A DNA stretch of 43,025 nt from JAJDGF01 sp031549325 (GCA_031549325.1 JAVBQA010000042.1:1-43025); one strand, 5' to 3'; counted from the stretch's first letter, positions 34,752 to 42,765 are shown. Made by a program: numbers and translations. Notes: a model not told the origin generated them from the sequence alone.

Positions 34752-34806
34752 GAATCCGCCCATGCGCAGATGGGATTCTTGTGCCTATGACAAAAGAGGT
34801 GTTCGC

Positions 34807-36204
34807 TTGAGCGTGATTGCCTTTGTGCACGCCATTTGGCCCACGGTGTGCCTGACCAGCATTTCCAACGCCATAACCCCATTTCTGCTGATGTGGCTGT
34901 TGGTTCCGATGTATACCGCCCGCCCGCGCCCGCTACGGCAGGCGGCGGTGGCGCTGACCATGGGGTTTGTGCAGACGCTACCCATCTTCGTCGCGCACTA
35001 CTTTACATTCCCCGACTCGCTGAAGATGACAACCCACACGCTGCTGCTGTTCCCAAGCCCTTTGTTTTTGCTGCTGTTTTACCTGATGCTGCGGTTCTAT
35101 CTGCGCATACCCCAGAGCCGCTGCGCGCCCATCGCCAAGCGGGTCGCGTGTTATGCCAACGTGCCGCTGTGCGCGTTCCTGTGGGCCCAGCAGATGCTTT
35201 TGCTTCACTACAACGGAACCGATTTGGTGCGGGATGTCGATTATCACGCGATGCTGATCGGCACGGTGTCGGTCGCGCTGCTATGCTGTCTGGCGGCGGC
35301 GGTGGTGCGCGCCAAGCACCTGCGCATCAACCTGCCCGCCAGCGGGAGCGGACAGAAACACAGTCTGCTCTGGGCATTTGTGGAAATCACGCTGATCTAC
35401 GGTTCCCTGGTGCTGTTCCGGCTGAGCTTCGGCGGGCCCAGCGTCCCCACGCCCTACGACGTCCGGAGCGAGCACGCCCACTTCGTGAGCTACGCGATGC
35501 TGCTTGTGATGTGGGTGGTGTACTTCATTCTGGATATCTATCGCGACATGCTGAAGGCGCGCAGCTACGAGCTGGTCAACCTGAAGGCCCACATCCTGCT
35601 GCTGAACGAGTCCAACGAGCAGATGCGCGGCTTCCGCCATGACATCCGCAACATGATGCAGGTGTACGATGGCTACCTCAAAACCCAGGATCTCTCCGGG
35701 CTCTCGGCGTATCACAGCTCGGTGTTTCAGCTGGCGCAGCAGGCCGACAGCAATGTGGAACTCTCCGAGGCGCTGGCGCACCACCCGGGCGTGCACGCGC
35801 TGCTGCTGGCCAAGGACATCTATGCGCTGGAACTGAGCGTGGGTTTAACCCTGAACCCGGGCGATGTGCTACCCCTGCTGGCGCTGGGGGAACTGGCGCT
35901 GTGCCGCATACTGGGCGTGCTGCTGGACAACGCCATCGAGGCCGCCGCAGCCAGCGAGCGCAAAAGCGTGCATGTGTCTATCCGCCAGCGGGACGACCAG
36001 GCGTTGTTCATCGTGGACAACACCAACGATGAACGGATCGACCTGGCCCGGGTGTTCGACTTGGGCTATTCCACCAAGGGTGAGGGGCGCGGTTTCGGGC
36101 TGTATGAGCTGAACCACCTGGTCAAAGCCAGCGGCGTGTGCACGCTATCCCCCATACAGTACGAGGATCTGGTGTCGTTCTATTTCTCGGTAAGCTACGC
36201 TTAG
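34807..36204 (+). CDS. AgrC-like sensor histidine kinase, GHKL family (paralogue 2)
   Basis: 465 residues from a TTG at 34807 with GAGGTG just upstream; the ATG at 34762 has no site. About six membrane segments in the first 220 residues, with LPIFVAHYFTFPD at about 58-70 in the same place as in paralogue 1. H-box RGFRHDIRNMMQVY (His278), N-box CRILGVLLDNAIEAAA, then FDLGYSTKGEGRGFGLYELN as the G-box region. No response regulator is adjacent. It is divergent from the L,D-transpeptidase and ends at a shared bidirectional terminator. Both kinases probably sense a peptide or envelope signal, as AgrC relatives do; this is inference. Confidence 0.9.
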   Translation: MSVIAFVHAIWPTVCLTSISNAITPFLLMWLLVPMYTARPRPLRQAAVALTMGFVQTLPIFVAHYFTFPDSLKMTTHTLLLFPSPLFLLLFYLMLRFYLRIPQSRCAPIAKRVACYANVPLCAFLWAQQMLLLHYNGTDLVRDVDYHAMLIGTVSVALLCCLAAAVVRAKHLRINLPASGSGQKHSLLWAFVEITLIYGSLVLFRLSFGGPSVPTPYDVRSEHAHFVSYAMLLVMWVVYFILDIYRDMLKARSYELVNLKAHILLLNESNEQMRGFRHDIRNMMQVYDGYLKTQDLSGLSAYHSSVFQLAQQADSNVELSEALAHHPGVHALLLAKDIYALELSVGLTLNPGDVLPLLALGELALCRILGVLLDNAIEAAAASERKSVHVSIRQRDDQALFIVDNTNDERIDLARVFDLGYSTKGEGRGFGLYELNHLVKASGVCTLSPIQYEDLVSFYFSVSYA

Positions 36205-36300
36205 GGCAACGCAACACAGCACCCAAACGCGTGGGCGCGATGATCTTTCGCACAGGCGGGCTTGCGCAAACCGGGGCGCGCCCCGCTCCCCTTCCGCATC

Positions 36301-36328
36301 AAAAAACCGCGCCTCGCGCGCGGTTTTG
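36301..36328. terminator. Bidirectional terminator between kinase 2 and the small secreted protein gene
   Basis: AAAACCGCGC, short loop, GCGCGGTTTT, with A/T tracts on both sides. Confidence 0.9.
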
Positions 36329-36337
36329 CACTTTTGG

Positions 36338-36883
36338 TCATTGGGGGCTGGCGAGCGAGTCATTGGCTGTGTACGTCACCGACAGCACAACCTGCTCGGA
36401 AGATCCCATCAGCGACATCTCGATGCGGGTGCGCGGCAGACTCAGCCCGGACAGGAAGGCCACCTCCCCCTCCAGCAACGCCTCGCCCAACCTGCTTGGG
36501 TCGTCCCGCAGGCGCTCGTCATACCAGTAGCTCTCATCGAACCCCAGCTCACCGTTTTGCTCCTGAAGCAGCGCCTGGATCTCGCGATACTGGGCCAGCG
36601 CGCCCAGCGGATCCGCCGGATCCGGCGTGATGGCATAGCTTCCGGAGAACAGCTTGCCGTCGATGAAGCTGTACATCAGCGTGGCCTCGTAGCGGTCAAA
36701 CGCCAGCGCACCGCGCAGAAACAGGTATTCACCCTGCTCCACCAGCTGTGCGTCCGGCTCACTGTCGCGCACCTGCAGGGGCGTCATGTCCCAGCTGACG
36801 GCGCGAAAATCGGGCAGCTGCTCCGCGTATGCCAGCACGGCGAACCACAGCAGCGCTGCCAGCAGCGCGATCCTGCGCTTCAT
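36338..36883 (-). CDS. Small secreted hypothetical protein
   Basis: 181 residues from the ATG at 36883 (GGGGGTGG upstream). The signal peptide MKRRIALLAALLWFAVLAYA is clear. The mature part is acidic with many Tyr, Leu and Glu: WDMTPLQVRDSEPDAQLVEQ, LFLRGALAFDRYEATLMYSF and a C-terminal likely beta stretch EQVVLSVTYTAN. No Cys and no anchor. I do not recognise a family, though the 'WDMTPLQV...' opening and ATLMYSF region recall small periplasmic proteins with TBP-like folds. Promoter at 36915-36943. Confidence 0.75.
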   Translation of the reverse strand: MKRRIALLAALLWFAVLAYAEQLPDFRAVSWDMTPLQVRDSEPDAQLVEQGEYLFLRGALAFDRYEATLMYSFIDGKLFSGSYAITPDPADPLGALAQYREIQALLQEQNGELGFDESYWYDERLRDDPSRLGEALLEGEVAFLSGLSLPRTRIEMSLMGSSEQVVLSVTYTANDSLASPQ

Positions 36884-36914
36884 GCGCACCACCCCCGATC
36901 ACCCCAGTGCACTC

Positions 36915-36943
36915 ATTATACCACACCGCATGCGAATATGCAA
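36915..36943 (-). promoter_or_regulatory. Promoter of the small secreted protein gene
   Basis: Minus strand TTGCAT (36938-36943), a 17-base spacer and TATAAT (36915-36920). Confidence 0.75.
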
Positions 36944-37001
36944 AGGGAGGGCGGAGGCAAACCCCATCCCCCCAACTGTCAACACGCTCGATCGCCAAGG
37001 G

Positions 37002-37289
37002 CTAGAAACACCAGTTGTCGCCCCAGCTATTGCCGCCACTATTTCCGCAGCTACTGCCGCTACTATTGCCGCAGCTGTTGCCCCAGCTATTGCCCCAGCT
37101 GTTGCAGCCGCTGTTGCCCATGCCATCGCCCCAGCTGCTGCCGCAGCTGCTCCAGCCGCGATCCCCGCAGCGGTTGCTTCCTTGGTCGCAGGGGTCCCAG
37201 CACCGGCTCCGGTTGCGGTTCCAGTCGTTGGCATAGCAACGATCCAAGAAGCGGTTCACGCAGCCACAAGATTGATTGTCACAGCTCAT
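37002..37289 (-). CDS. Cys/Trp/Asn/Gly-rich tetrapeptide-repeat protein
   Basis: 95 residues from the ATG at 37289, which has GAGGAG 8 bases upstream (an ATG at 37316 lacks a site). The N-terminal ~45 residues are Cys- and Arg-rich (SCDNQSCGCVNRFLDRC). From about residue 52 the chain is built of about ten tetrads of the form N-S-x-G, with x being Trp, Cys, Ser, Gly or Met (for example NSWGNSWGNSCGNSSG). In all there are 12 Cys and 8 Trp and almost no aliphatic residues. No signal peptide. At the DNA level it is a 12-base periodic array. The opposite strand also reads open, with an Ala/Pro/Val-rich product, which is a by-product of the repeat. Possible roles: a spore or cell-surface structural protein, a metal-binding protein, or a modified-peptide precursor. 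None is proven. Confidence 0.65.
   Translation of the reverse strand: MSCDNQSCGCVNRFLDRCYANDWNRNRSRCWDPCDQGSNRCGDRGWSSCGSSWGDGMGNSGCNSWGNSWGNSCGNSSGSSCGNSGGNSWGDNWCF
37020..37160. repeat. 12-base tandem repeat array inside the tetrapeptide-repeat gene
   Basis: Imperfect 12-base units of the type GCTATTGCCCCA / GCTGTTGCCGCA on the plus strand, coding N-S-x-G tetrads on the minus strand. Confidence 0.7.
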
Positions 37290-37444
37290 ATTTATTGCTC
37301 CTCTGTCCTTACTCATAGAAAAGGGTGGGGGATTTTGTCGTATCCCCTCTCCATGCTATTCTGTGGCTGGGGCTTTGGTCCCGCAGACAGCAAAAAAAGA
37401 GAGAAGCGCGGCCCTGTCTGCGGCGCAAGTTTACACGAACCGGC

Positions 37445-37473
37445 GCGACGGAACGCATCGTCCAATGTATAAT
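37445..37473 (+). promoter_or_regulatory. Probable promoter of the chromate transporter pair
   Basis: TATAAT (37468-37473) with a poor -35 GCGACG (37445-37450) at 17 bases. Confidence 0.45.
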
Positions 37474-37504
37474 GATGCACAAACAGACAAAGGGGCTGTG
37501 GCCG

Positions 37505-38071
37505 ATGGGCAGGGACAAGGCGCGCACACTGTGGGCGCTGTTCGTAATCTTTTTCAAGGCTGGCACGTTCACGTTTGCGGGGGGCCTCGCGATGCTGCCG
37601 GTGATCCAGAAAGACGTGGTGGAGACCTATCGGCTGATGGACAAGGACGAGTTCCTCGAGTACGCCACGCTGGCGCAGACGCTGCCGGGCGTGATTGCGC
37701 TGAACTGCGCCTCGTTTGTGGGGCTGCGCGCGGCGGGCACGCTGGGCATGCTGGCCGCTGGGTTCGGCGCCACCATCTCAGCCTTCGCGCTGATGCTGCT
37801 GGCCACCGTGCTGATCCAGCTGGTGCCGGACAACGGCCCGGCCGTTGGCGCCATGAACTGCGTGCGCGCGGCCAGCTCGGCGCTGGTGCTGTCGGCAGCG
37901 TTTCAACTGGGGCGGCACAACTTGAAGAGCGCGTTCGGCGTGGCGCTGATGCTGCTGGTGTTTGTCGCCGTGCTGTTCGGCAACGTGAGCGCGCTGCTGT
38001 GCGTGGCGCTGGCGGGCCTGATCGGCTGGCTGTGGAGCCGCCGCCAGGCGAAGGGCGGTGAAGCCAAATGA
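37505..38071 (+). CDS. Chromate transporter, short-chain ChrA subunit 1
   Basis: 188 residues from the ATG at 37505 (GGGG 9 bases upstream). Single CHR domain: LFVIFFKAGTFTFAGGLAML with the family's FGGG-like turn, then TLAQTLPGVIALNCASFVG. Long ChrA proteins are fusions of two such domains; here they are two genes. The family exports chromate or related oxyanions, although in many anaerobes the true substrate is not known. It overlaps the next gene by 4 bases (ATGA), so the two halves are made together as a heterodimer. Confidence 0.92.
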   Translation: MGRDKARTLWALFVIFFKAGTFTFAGGLAMLPVIQKDVVETYRLMDKDEFLEYATLAQTLPGVIALNCASFVGLRAAGTLGMLAAGFGATISAFALMLLATVLIQLVPDNGPAVGAMNCVRAASSALVLSAAFQLGRHNLKSAFGVALMLLVFVAVLFGNVSALLCVALAGLIGWLWSRRQAKGGEAK

Positions 38072-38637
38072 TGGTCTGGCTGAGTCTGCTCTGGACATTC
38101 TTCAAGATTGGGATTTTTGGCTTTGGCGGAGGCTACGCCATGCTGTCCCTCATCATGGATGAGAGCGCCCGCTTCGGCGTAACAGCCGCCCAGCTGGCCG
38201 ACCTGAACGCGCTGGACATGTTGGTGCCCGGCCCCATCGCCATCAACGCCGCCACCTACGTGGGCTATCTGGCGGGCGGCATTGGCGGAGCCACCTTCGC
38301 AACGCTGGGCGTGACCCTGCCTTCGTTCCTGATCGTGGCGCTGGTGCTCAGGTTCCTCACAAAATACAAGCAAAACCGCGTCATGGCCGGGGTGCTGACG
38401 GGCGTGAAGCCCGCCGCCGTGGGGCTGATCGCCGCCGCCGCGCTGACCATCTTCGCGGGCGTGGTGCTGAACGATGGCTTTGCCGTCAAGGACGCGCTGA
38501 CAAGCCCGCTTGCCGCCGTGTCCATTCCCATGCTGCTGATCTTTCTGGGCACCGCCACCCTCAACATCTGGAAAGACGTCAATCCCATCCTGCTGACCCT
38601 CATCGCCGGGGTGATCGGGGCGCTGTTTGTCCGGTGA
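38068..38637 (+). CDS. Chromate transporter, short-chain ChrA subunit 2
   Basis: 189 residues; start ATG at 38068 overlaps the stop of subunit 1. Second CHR domain: LWTFFKIGIFGFGGGYAMLS, and LDMLVPGPIAINAATYVGYL. The two halves have opposite membrane orientation in known pairs. No separate promoter. A single chrR-like regulator is not visible nearby. Confidence 0.92.
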   Translation: MMVWLSLLWTFFKIGIFGFGGGYAMLSLIMDESARFGVTAAQLADLNALDMLVPGPIAINAATYVGYLAGGIGGATFATLGVTLPSFLIVALVLRFLTKYKQNRVMAGVLTGVKPAAVGLIAAAALTIFAGVVLNDGFAVKDALTSPLAAVSIPMLLIFLGTATLNIWKDVNPILLTLIAGVIGALFVR

Positions 38638-38673
38638 GGGGAACGCCCGGAAGCGCTGTCCCCCCCTCGCCGC

Positions 38674-39663
38674 TCAGCCGCTCGAGGAAGACGATGACGC
38701 TGCGGCGGCGGACGACGCGACGATGGCGGCCATGGCGGCCTCCTGGGCGATCAGCAGCCCGGTGAGCCCGGTGGCCAGGCTCGGCAGCACGCCGCGCCGG
38801 GCATCCTCGATCTGAACGGACACCTGCGCCGCCGCGGCCAGCAGCAGCAGCTCCTGCTTGGTGGCGGAAAAACGGCCGACCTTCAGGGCTTTGAGCAGCT
38901 CCACGGCCTCCTGCAAATCGCAGCCGATCGCGCGCACATCTCCTGGCAGCAGCGCCAGCGCGCCCAGCGAGACCTGTGTGAACTGGCCGCTCGAGCGCAG
39001 CCCCTGCTCTCTGAGCGCGCGCCTCAGCTGCAGCACCCGCCCGGCCGCGTCGCCCGGGGCATCCCCCAGCACGAGCACCTGCGCCAGCCCCTGCGCCGCG
39101 CTGGTGCGCCCCAGCTCCGGCCGCAGCGCCTCATACAGCCGCTCGATGCGGTCCAGCCCTTCTGACAGCGGAATCCGGGATAGCCCCAGCATCACGCAGA
39201 AAATGTAGTCGTCCTGGCCGGTCAGAAAAAAGTGCTTGCCGCGCAGGCCATCGTAGAACGCGCGCGCCCGCTCAATGGCATGCGGCTGTTCGGCCTCGCT
39301 CACCTCGGTGGCCAGCTGATGCGCGGCCATCACCAGATGATCCGAGCGCGCAAACCGCGCGTCCGTCAGGCGCTTGTAGGCGCCAAGCATGCCCTGAAGC
39401 AGCCGCTCCGGGTCGTCAGACAGGCAAAGCTGAGCGGCCAAAGCCAGCTCCATGTTGCCCCGAAGCGCCGAGAAAATGCCGGTGCTGCTGTCGATCAGCG
39501 CCTTGGCCTCGCGCAGCGCGCCGGGGTCGACGGGCTTGTCTTCCAGCGCGAACATAAACGCCACCATGCGCTTGGTGAGAGGATTGGTCAGGCGAAATTC
39601 CGGACTCAGCGCCCGGGTGTTTTCTGCAAACAGGTTGATCCTTGCCGTCAGGCGATCGTCCAT
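38674..39663 (-). CDS. DUF4003-family protein
   Basis: 329 residues from the ATG at 39663 behind GGGGAGG. Mostly alpha-helical, with the DUF4003 opening ARINLFAENTRALSPEFRLT and STGIFSALRGNMELALAAQL (about residues 60-80). It then has FYDGLRGKHFFLTGQDDYIF and a middle region with many Leu. The last 20 residues are low-complexity Ala and Ser (SSAAAASSSSSSG), preceded by an alanine/methionine helix. No signal peptide; cytoplasmic. Function unknown. Stands alone; a possible promoter TAGAAT lies at 39695-39700 on the minus strand. Confidence 0.85.
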   Translation of the reverse strand: MDDRLTARINLFAENTRALSPEFRLTNPLTKRMVAFMFALEDKPVDPGALREAKALIDSSTGIFSALRGNMELALAAQLCLSDDPERLLQGMLGAYKRLTDARFARSDHLVMAAHQLATEVSEAEQPHAIERARAFYDGLRGKHFFLTGQDDYIFCVMLGLSRIPLSEGLDRIERLYEALRPELGRTSAAQGLAQVLVLGDAPGDAAGRVLQLRRALREQGLRSSGQFTQVSLGALALLPGDVRAIGCDLQEAVELLKALKVGRFSATKQELLLLAAAAQVSVQIEDARRGVLPSLATGLTGLLIAQEAAMAAIVASSAAAASSSSSSG

Positions 39664-39757
39664 GTGTGATCCTCCCCCTCTGCTTCGTGCCCTTATTCTA
39701 TCACAGCGCTCACCCGCCTGTCCCCCGCGTTTGCTCAAGGTGTCGGTTATCGAGGCC

Positions 39758-39862
39758 AAAATGGCTCAAGGGCGTCTTGAAGTGGTCTTTGGGCCAATGG
39801 CATCGGCGCGCTTGCGAAAGACCGGCCGGATTGGGCCGGGGATATCGTTCCCAAGTGAATAA
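39758..39862 (+). pseudogene. Possible short remnant resembling a DUF1835 N-terminus
   Basis: A 34-codon open stretch, ATG at 39761, ending TAA at 39860-39862. Its beginning (RLEVVFGPMASARLRK) recalls the EVVFG-SAAGSLK opening of DUF1835-type proteins, and its end ISFPSE recalls a later motif. There is no ribosome binding site and nothing beyond. It could be a decayed fragment or chance. It lies in the 339-base gap between the DUF4003 and HdeD genes. Confidence 0.2.
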
Positions 39863-39891
39863 AAAACAGGGCGGGCGCTTGGCCCGCCCTG
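39861..39891 (-). terminator. Terminator downstream of the HdeD-type gene
   Basis: Minus strand CAGGGCGGGC, loop CAAGC, GCCCGCCCTG, then TTTTTT. Stem of 10 base pairs; it lies about 110 bases past the HdeD stop. Confidence 0.92.
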
Positions 39892-39923
39892 CCAAAAACA
39901 GAATCGGCGCATCCCCGCCGGAA

Positions 39924-40010
39924 TCAGGCGCGCAGCTCCACCGCCGCGCTGAGCTGCGCGAGCAAGCTCAGCCGCTGGGCGGCCATTGGAGTCAGCGCCT
40001 GGTCATGCAT
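39924..40010 (-). CDS. Possible 28-residue microprotein overlapping the HdeD stop
   Basis: ATG at 40010 overlaps the last codons of the HdeD-type gene and runs 28 codons to a TGA at 39924. The product (beginning MHDQALTPMAAQRLSLLAQL) would be one amphipathic helix. It lies before the operon terminator, so it is transcribed, but there is no strong ribosome binding site. Confidence 0.25.
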   Translation of the reverse strand: MHDQALTPMAAQRLSLLAQLSAAVELRA

Positions 40011-40566
40011 CGCCCGCGCGGCCCTTCAACAGGTTTTTCAGGCGTGTGATCCCTGAGAACATCATGATGTTGCCCACACCATGGCTGATGAACAGCGCCG
40101 CCACCAGAATGGAGCTCAGCATCGTCGTCATGATCGGCTGGAACACCATCATGAAGCCGCATAGCGTCTCCAAGATGCCCAGCAGCAGCACCCAGCCCCA
40201 GTCGGAAGCCCCGTCGCCCTTCAGCTGGAACGAGCCCACGATGCGCATGATGCCCGCGCTCAGAACCCACATGGCGAACACAAATGGGATCGCCATCGCC
40301 AGCGCCGCGTAGCCGCTGCCGATCAGCAGCCACAGGCCCAGCAGCACCGACAAAATGCCGCCCGCCAGCACCCAGCCCGAGCGATCCCGGGTATCCGAGG
40401 TGCAGTAGAACCCAATCTCAGACAAGCCCGACAGCATCACCGCCACGCAGATAAACATGGCCAAGCTCAGCAGCGCTCCCCCCGTGAACAGCGTGCTCAC
40501 ACCCAGCGCGACCAGCAGAATCCCCGAGATCAGCAACAACCAGCGCATCCACTTCATGCCTGTCAT
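40003..40566 (-). CDS. HdeD-family (DUF308) membrane protein
   Basis: 187 residues from the ATG at 40566 (GAGGAGG upstream). Six membrane helices in three pairs, the DUF308 arrangement: WLLLISGILLVALGVSTLF, then LAGGILSVLLGLWLLIGSG and WVLLLGILETLCGFMMVFQP. In enterobacteria HdeD aids acid resistance; in Bacillota the role is unproven. Possible promoter at 40608-40637. It is divergent from the hybrid kinase gene. Confidence 0.9.
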   Translation of the reverse strand: MTGMKWMRWLLLISGILLVALGVSTLFTGGALLSLAMFICVAVMLSGLSEIGFYCTSDTRDRSGWVLAGGILSVLLGLWLLIGSGYAALAMAIPFVFAMWVLSAGIMRIVGSFQLKGDGASDWGWVLLLGILETLCGFMMVFQPIMTTMLSSILVAALFISHGVGNIMMFSGITRLKNLLKGRAGDA

Positions 40567-40607
40567 GTCATGTTCCTCCTCAAATTTAATCCATGGTTCA
40601 TATTTGA

Positions 40608-40637
40608 ACAGTACATAGTATGAATTGTTTTTGTCAA
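40608..40637 (-). promoter_or_regulatory. Possible promoter of the HdeD-type gene
   Basis: Minus strand TTGACA (40632-40637), an 18-base spacer and TACTGT (40608-40613). Confidence 0.5.
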
Positions 40638-40686
40638 TAGGATTTTTGCGCGTTTGTGTAAATCCTGTGTTAATCAATGCCGCTGA

Positions 40687-40715
40687 TTGATTTCATGCCG
40701 CAAAAATGATACAAT
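40687..40715 (+). promoter_or_regulatory. Promoter of the hybrid kinase gene
   Basis: TTGATT (40687-40692), a 17-base spacer and TACAAT (40710-40715). Confidence 0.7.
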
Positions 40716-40759
40716 AAGCGAATGACATAAATCCCCTCAAATTTCCAGGAGATGATACT

Positions 40760-42754
40760 TTGCCGCTTACGCTGATTCTCGGTGTCTTGCTGGCCTTGGT
40801 TTTGTGCCTCGCGGGGTCATTGGCCCAGCGCTGCCGCCGCATGAAAAAGCAGATTCAGCGGCTGGAGCACACCGCAGCGCTGATCGACTCAGCGCCTTAC
40901 TACATCGCTTATGATGACGGCGGCACGGCCGATTTATACGCCAACGCCGCCGCAAGCCGCATGCTGGGCCGTTCGGTCGGCCAAGCCATGTCCAAAGAAT
41001 CCACCCATGACGAAGCGGGCATGCGCCTGCTTCAGGAACAGGCCTTCCCCGCCGTGGAGCGCTACGGCAGCTGGGTGGGCGAAAACAAGCTGCTGCACAG
41101 TGACGGTCACCTGATCGACGTGCAGCAGTTTATCTTTCCGGTGCTGGACAAGCAGGGCAAGCAGCTTGGCATGAGCACGCTGATGCGCGACATCACCGAT
41201 GAGAAAGCCATGCGCAGGCGTCTGGACATCCAGTACGCCATCCTGGACTCCAGCAGCAGCTTCATCGTGGCGCTGGACAAGGATTTTCACGTCGTCTACG
41301 CCAACCCGGGCGCCTACAAGATCAGCGGATATACTCCCGAAGAGATCGGCATGAATTTCGTGCCCGAGATGTTCCATGAAAGGGAAACCTGCGCCAAGAT
41401 TCGCCGGCACTGGACGGACGCGCTGCGGGACGGCGCGGCGGGCATGGAGTCCGAGTTCATCCGCAAGGACGGCGAGGTTCTGTCGGTAAACCACAAGATC
41501 TTCGCCATCCGGGACGAGCAGCACCAGACCATCGGCATCGGCGTGATTCTGACCGACATCACCGAGCTCAAGCGCGCCCAGCAGGATCTGGTGCAGGCAA
41601 AGGACGCCGCCGAGGCCGCCAACCGCGCCAAGAGCGCGTTTTTGTCCAACATGAGCCACGAGATCCGAACCCCCATGAACGCCATCATCGGCATGACCCG
41701 CATCGCCATGGAGGCGGACGAGCTGCCAAAAATCCGGCAGAGCCTAAAGAAGGTCAACGCCAGCTCAGAACACCTTCTGAACGTCATCAACGACGTGCTG
41801 GATCTGTCCAAGATCGAGTCGGGCAAGCTAGAGCTGTACAACACCGATTTCAGCGTCGCGAACGCGATCCAGGGCCCCATGGGCATCATCCAGGTGAAGG
41901 TCGATGAGAAGCGCCAGAGGCTCGTCACCAGCATTGCGCCCGATGTGCCGGGGCGTCTGCACGGCGACTGCAACCGCATGGCGCAGGTCATCATGAACCT
42001 GCTGAGCAATGCCGTGAAGTTCACCAAAGAGGGCGGCGAGGTTCAGCTCAGCGTGGACGCTCAGCCCATGGAGGGCGGCAAAACCCGGCTGAACGTCAGC
42101 GTGCTCGACAGCGGCATCGGCATGACGAAAGAGCAGCAATCCCACCTGTTCAAGGCCTTTGAGCAGGCCGACGCGGGGATCACTTCCCGCTTTGGCGGCA
42201 CCGGGCTGGGCCTGGCGATCAGCAAGCGCCTGGTCGAGATGATGGGCGGCGAGATCTGGGCCGAGAGCATCCCCGGCGAGGGCAGCCGCTTTTCGTTCTA
42301 CGTGGTGTTCAGCGAAGCCCAGACGCAGCCCGAAAAACCGGCCGATCCGGCCGAGGCATCTGACCACGACTTCACCGGCAAGCGCATCCTGCTGGCCGAA
42401 GACATCGAGATCAACAGGGAGATCCTGTGTTCGCTGCTGTCAAGCACCCATGTCCAGATCGACGAGGCCGAGAATGGCGCGCTGGCGCTGGCGCTGTTTC
42501 AGCAAAATCCGGGTAAATTCGACCTGATTTTCATGGACCTGCAGATGCCGGTGATGGATGGCTACACCGCCACCCGCGCCATCCGCAACTGCAGCCAAAA
42601 CGACGCCGGGACGATCCCCATCATCCCCATGACAGCCAACGCCTTCGCCGAGGATGTGCAGAACTGTCTGGCCGCGGGGATGAACGACCACGTCAGCAAG
42701 CCCATCAATCCGGACACAGTGATTGAGAAGATGAAGAAATACATCAGCGTATGA
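40760..42754 (+). CDS. PAS-PAS hybrid sensor histidine kinase with receiver domain
   Basis: 664 residues from a TTG at 40760, 7 bases after AGGAG. One membrane helix at residues 1-20, then a short coil. PAS 1 spans about 30-145 (YYIAYDDGGTADLYANAAAS). PAS 2 spans about 155-275 (VVYANPGAYKISGYTPEEIG), ending in a PAC-like TDITELKRAQQDL. The dimerisation H-box is NMSHEIRTPMNAIIGMTR (His300). The ATPase domain has N-box LLSNAVKFT, DSGIGM and FGGTGLGLAISKRLVEMMGG. The C-terminal receiver starts ILLAEDIEINREIL, with Asp593 in FMDLQMPVMDGYTA. No DNA-binding output and no phosphotransfer partner nearby. Cytoplasmic sensing on a membrane anchor is likely, possibly of redox or a small ligand. Confidence 0.95.
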   Translation: MPLTLILGVLLALVLCLAGSLAQRCRRMKKQIQRLEHTAALIDSAPYYIAYDDGGTADLYANAAASRMLGRSVGQAMSKESTHDEAGMRLLQEQAFPAVERYGSWVGENKLLHSDGHLIDVQQFIFPVLDKQGKQLGMSTLMRDITDEKAMRRRLDIQYAILDSSSSFIVALDKDFHVVYANPGAYKISGYTPEEIGMNFVPEMFHERETCAKIRRHWTDALRDGAAGMESEFIRKDGEVLSVNHKIFAIRDEQHQTIGIGVILTDITELKRAQQDLVQAKDAAEAANRAKSAFLSNMSHEIRTPMNAIIGMTRIAMEADELPKIRQSLKKVNASSEHLLNVINDVLDLSKIESGKLELYNTDFSVANAIQGPMGIIQVKVDEKRQRLVTSIAPDVPGRLHGDCNRMAQVIMNLLSNAVKFTKEGGEVQLSVDAQPMEGGKTRLNVSVLDSGIGMTKEQQSHLFKAFEQADAGITSRFGGTGLGLAISKRLVEMMGGEIWAESIPGEGSRFSFYVVFSEAQTQPEKPADPAEASDHDFTGKRILLAEDIEINREILCSLLSSTHVQIDEAENGALALALFQQNPGKFDLIFMDLQMPVMDGYTATRAIRNCSQNDAGTIPIIPMTANAFAEDVQNCLAAGMNDHVSKPINPDTVIEKMKKYISV

Positions 42755-42765
42755 CGGTGTATAGA

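Noticed and set aside
37020..37160. Short regular repeats that might suggest a CRISPR array
   Set aside because: Units are 12 bases with no spacers, and they encode a repeat protein; no cas genes.
36786..37472. Plus-strand Ala/Pro/Val-rich frame opposite the tetrapeptide-repeat gene
   Set aside because: It arises from the 12-base repeat read in antisense and crosses a neighbouring promoter; the minus-strand frame has the better ribosome binding site. Not fully excluded.
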